26,976 nt of DNA from Bermanella sp034112345. GTDB taxonomy: Bacteria; Pseudomonadota; Gammaproteobacteria; Pseudomonadales; Oceanobacteraceae. Position numbers and translations under genes: made by a program. Below are positions 25,374-26,976 of this stretch, piece after piece. The stretch covers positions 1-26,976 of the forward strand of contig JAWUVN010000001.1 of assembly GCA_034112345.1 (NCBI GenBank). Reading direction: 5' to 3'. Position 1 is the first letter of the stretch. Every line of letters starts with the position of its first letter. The notes below the pieces were generated by a model that made no database searches, was not told the origin of the DNA, and saw only the letters and a program-made list of their open reading frames with translations.

Positions 25374-25894
25374 TGCATGAGAAAGGCGTGTGCCTTCAAT
25401 ATGTGAGGGTGCGTCAATATAGCATTTTAATGGGAAGACACCTATTAAAAGGTTGACGCAATGCGTAGGAGGTTATCTGTGTTTGATCCCTATAAAACGG
25501 TCACTCCATATACGACAGCATCTGGATATGCGTCACGTGATTGCATAATATATTACGCCGTCATATGGTAATGTTTTTTGAATATGCGATTACCCGACAG
25601 CGTATTAAGATATTCAGTCACGCGACGTATATGCTGGAATATGCCCATATTTTGCTAAATATGCAGCCAAAAGTACCAAGTATAAAAAGTATATATAAAT
25701 GAGTGACTTAGAAATGCACAAAAGTTTTAGTAGGGCGTAAAAAAAGGAAGGCAGGGATTGAGATTGCATGGTCAATGCCGCATTATTGCTGACTATAAAT
25801 AAAATGAATGGCGTAAATTGCCCCGGCAAACACGTCATCGCAAGAAGCGTCACGCGACGTTGAATAAACTGTTATACGTAATCAAGGAGCGAAT
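25374..25894. other. Intergenic region at the boundary of the integron-like DNA
   Basis: This 520-base stretch is AT-rich, with many ATATG-containing imperfect palindromes (for example around 25546-25561) and a perfect 12-bp direct repeat (25617-25628 and 25849-25860). I found no attC, attI or integrase fragment by eye. A minus-strand open frame at 25614-25853 (79 codons, GTG start, hydrophobic C-terminal half) lies exactly between the repeats, but it lacks a ribosome-binding site and recognisable sequence. The last 24 bases, from GTTATAC at 25871, look like the leader of the first cassette. Confidence 0.5.
25617..25860 (+). repeat. 12-bp direct repeats framing a 232-bp interval
   Basis: GTCACGCGACGT occurs at 25617-25628 and again at 25849-25860. 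The second copy lies 10 bases before the proposed cassette boundary. A related GCGTCACGTGATT lies near 25531. The repeats could be a target duplication, a remnant of a small mobile unit or protein-binding sites; the sequence does not decide. Confidence 0.7.
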
Positions 25895-26373
25895 ATGATC
25901 GTAATTTACGGAATCAAAGAAGAACTAAATCCGATAAAAGCTAAATTGTCTGATGTGATACATGGTTGCATGCAGTCAGTTTTGGGCTTTCCAGAAGACA
26001 AGCGAGCGCATCGCTTTATACCAATGGATAGAGAGGATTTTTATTATCCAGGTGGGCGTACTGATGCATATACTGTCATAGAAATAAATATGATGGCTGG
26101 CCGCCAAATAGAAACTCAAAAAAAACTGATCAAATCTCTCTTTTATGAAATTGAATGCAAACTTTTAATACCTCCCGTTGATGTTGAAGTTATCATAAAA
26201 GAACAAGCACCTCATCAATGGGGTTTTCGTGGCATGACCGGTGACGAAGTCAATGATCTCAAGTATAAGGTCAACGTATAACAAGTGCATGCTTCGGAAC
26301 TGGTACAGTGGTCACCTTTTGCGCAAAAACACGCACAAAAGCCGCCAACTATACCAGTCCGTAGATGCAGGCG
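25872..26373 (+). mobile_element. Integron gene cassette carrying a tautomerase-family gene
   Basis: The unit runs from the predicted crossover after G25871 (GTTATAC) to the crossover inside GTTAAAC at 26373/26374. That gives about 502 bp containing one gene, a 23-base leader with ribosome-binding site, and a terminal attC. The sequences just past the two junctions are alike (TTATACGTAAT and TTAAACGTAAT), as expected for cassette ends. Compact layout, one gene and attC overlapping the stop codon are all typical. The left end is less certain than the right, because no attC or attI was recognised before it. Confidence 0.65.
25895..26281 (+). CDS. Tautomerase-superfamily protein, cassette-borne
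   Basis: This 128-residue protein resembles the larger tautomerase family: KLSDVIHGCMQSVLGFPEDKRAHRF (in two parts, about 17-41), RTDAYTVIEINMMAGR with Arg70, QKKLIKSLFYEIE, and the closing PHQWGFRGMTGDE. Family enzymes use the amino group of an N-terminal proline as catalytic base. Here the protein begins MIVIYG, with isoleucine in place of proline, and no upstream in-frame start restores it. Activity is therefore doubtful or different. AAGGAG lies 5 bases before the ATG, so the start is firm. The stop codon overlaps the left end of the attC site. Its role is unknown; tautomerase-like genes are plausible passive cargo. Confidence 0.85.
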   Translation: MIVIYGIKEELNPIKAKLSDVIHGCMQSVLGFPEDKRAHRFIPMDREDFYYPGGRTDAYTVIEINMMAGRQIETQKKLIKSLFYEIECKLLIPPVDVEVIIKEQAPHQWGFRGMTGDEVNDLKYKVNV

Positions 26374-26379
26374 TTAAAC
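26276..26379 (+). other. Integron recombination site attC
   Basis: Outer boxes are GTATAAC (26276-26282) and GTTAAAC (26373-26379, fitting the GTTRRRY core). TAAC pairs with GTTA, then TGCAT (26286-26290) with ATGCA (26365-26369). Inner arms GGAACTGGTA (26296-26305) and TACCAGTCC (26352-26360) pair with one extra A left out, and AGTGG (26307-26311) pairs with CCAACT (26345-26350) with another bulge. A variable loop lies between. Two unpaired bases on one arm are the strand-selecting extrahelical bases of folded attC. Total length of about 104 bp is within the normal range. Confidence 0.88.
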
Positions 26380-26422
26380 GTAATATTAGTCATAAACTTA
26401 ACAACAGGAAGAATTTTAAGGC

Positions 26423-26976
26423 ATGAGTATTGAGTTTTTAGATAATGATTTAGATAAGGTGATTTATTTAAGTAATTTATTAACCGATCATGCCACGGGT
26501 GGCTCCGCAGATGATGGCGAATTTATCATGCTTCGAAACGAACTTCTAAAAAGCCCTACGTTATCTCATTTAATGCCTGCATGGTTAAAGCATCATCGAA
26601 ACTTAGGATCATTTTGGGGTTACATCAAAAATGAATTCGGAACTTATGCCGAAAGACGAACGTACATTTCAGAACAATTCTCAGAAGCTTGCAACTATTT
26701 GGAATTTGGTGAGAATTTGACGCCAACACCTCCTCCGCCAAAGCCACAGGTATCACCGGCAAGTTTTTTCACTCCATCAATACCATTTCCGAAAGCACCA
26801 GTAAAAAAAGATAAGGTATTCATAGTTCACGGTCGTGATAATGAGGCTAAATTGGAGGTTGCTCGTTTCATCGAAACAATTGGTTTAAAAGCAATAATTC
26901 TTCACGAGCAAGCTAGCGGCGGTAAAACCATTATTGAGAAAATAGAGCATTACAGTGAAGAGGCAGGATTTGCTAT
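26423..26976 (+). CDS. TIR-like domain protein, candidate anti-phage effector (3' end beyond window)
   Basis: The frame stays open for 184 codons to the window end. Residues 1-95 form a helical N-terminal domain with RNLGSFWGYIKNEFGTYAER (60-79), a pattern I associate with TIR-like defence proteins. A Pro-rich linker (about 101-128, TPPPPKP) follows, and then a TIR-like domain of the CAP12/Pycsar-effector type: KVFIVHGRDNEAKLEVARF (131-149), LKAIILHEQASGGKTIIEKI (155-174), with Glu172 a likely catalytic residue. Such domains cleave NAD+ when activated and cause growth arrest on phage infection. Function here is inferred from the family. AAGG lies 5 bases ahead of the ATG. It begins 49 bases after the attC crossover, so it is the next integron cassette. 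No cyclase partner is visible. Confidence 0.85.
   Translation, partial: MSIEFLDNDLDKVIYLSNLLTDHATGGSADDGEFIMLRNELLKSPTLSHLMPAWLKHHRNLGSFWGYIKNEFGTYAERRTYISEQFSEACNYLEFGENLTPTPPPPKPQVSPASFFTPSIPFPKAPVKKDKVFIVHGRDNEAKLEVARFIETIGLKAIILHEQASGGKTIIEKIEHYSEEAGFA

Noticed and set aside
25480..25600. Possible CRISPR or attC-like structure from repeated ATATG palindromes
   Set aside because: The motifs are irregularly spaced and differ from each other; there is no repeat-spacer pattern and no GTTRRRY/RYYYAAC pairing.
25614..25853. 79-codon hydrophobic minus-strand frame
   Set aside because: GTG start without ribosome-binding site, low-complexity hydrophobic end and no family resemblance; kept only as part of the repeat-framed interval.
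26241..26426. 61-codon frame across the attC site
   Set aside because: It lies over the end of the tautomerase gene and the attC stem, so it is non-coding.

Overview
The window reads as chromosomal DNA of a Gram-negative, probably marine gammaproteobacterium (Oceanospirillales/Alteromonadales-like). This rests on low-to-moderate GC, an RND efflux pair, a TonB-dependent receptor, Fur-type operators, a NhaD-type Na+/H+ antiporter and NnrS; the exact genus is inference. Most of the window is ordinary core or semi-core content, but both edges carry mobile DNA.

Left edge (1-1650): a broken IS200-like/REP-associated transposase gene (in-frame amber codon), a small tandem repeat next to its 5' end, a possible remnant of a beta-helix surface protein, and an intact membrane-anchored SGNH hydrolase. 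Positions 2000-6110: a two-gene RND multidrug efflux operon (adaptor then pump, minus strand) without its own outer-membrane factor. Positions 6110-8640: an (AGGAAC)11 hexanucleotide tract, NnrS (nitric-oxide stress), and divergently a cytochrome b561 gene behind a recognisable promoter and a large inverted repeat. Positions 8700-11040: a double-domain DsbA/GST-kappa-like protein and a crotonase-fold enzyme.

Centre (11099-16556): an iron-uptake locus. A TonB-dependent receptor, DUF3325 and DUF3649 small membrane proteins and a PepSY-TM protein lie on the minus strand. A small unrecognised helical protein lies divergently, with two Fur-box-like sites in the shared control region. A strong hairpin with a T-run between the receptor and the three accessory genes should attenuate transcription of the accessory genes. 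Next come a hybrid sensor histidine kinase with a Cache-like sensor, PAS, kinase core, one degenerate and one complete receiver domain; a delta3-delta2-enoyl-CoA isomerase-like enzyme with a hydrophobic tail; NhaD; a small secreted protein; an unrecognised 328-residue soluble protein; and an EamA-family exporter.

Right edge (25870-26976): the most notable part. A tautomerase-family gene is followed by a well-formed integron attC site with matching ends, paired inner arms and extrahelical bases. After it begins a truncated gene for a TIR-like (CAP12/Pycsar-effector type) predicted NAD-degrading defence protein. This looks like an integron cassette array, or a cluster of cassettes lacking an integrase, with an anti-phage candidate as cargo. 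No integrase gene and no attC upstream of the first cassette are visible, so how the cassettes arrived here is open.
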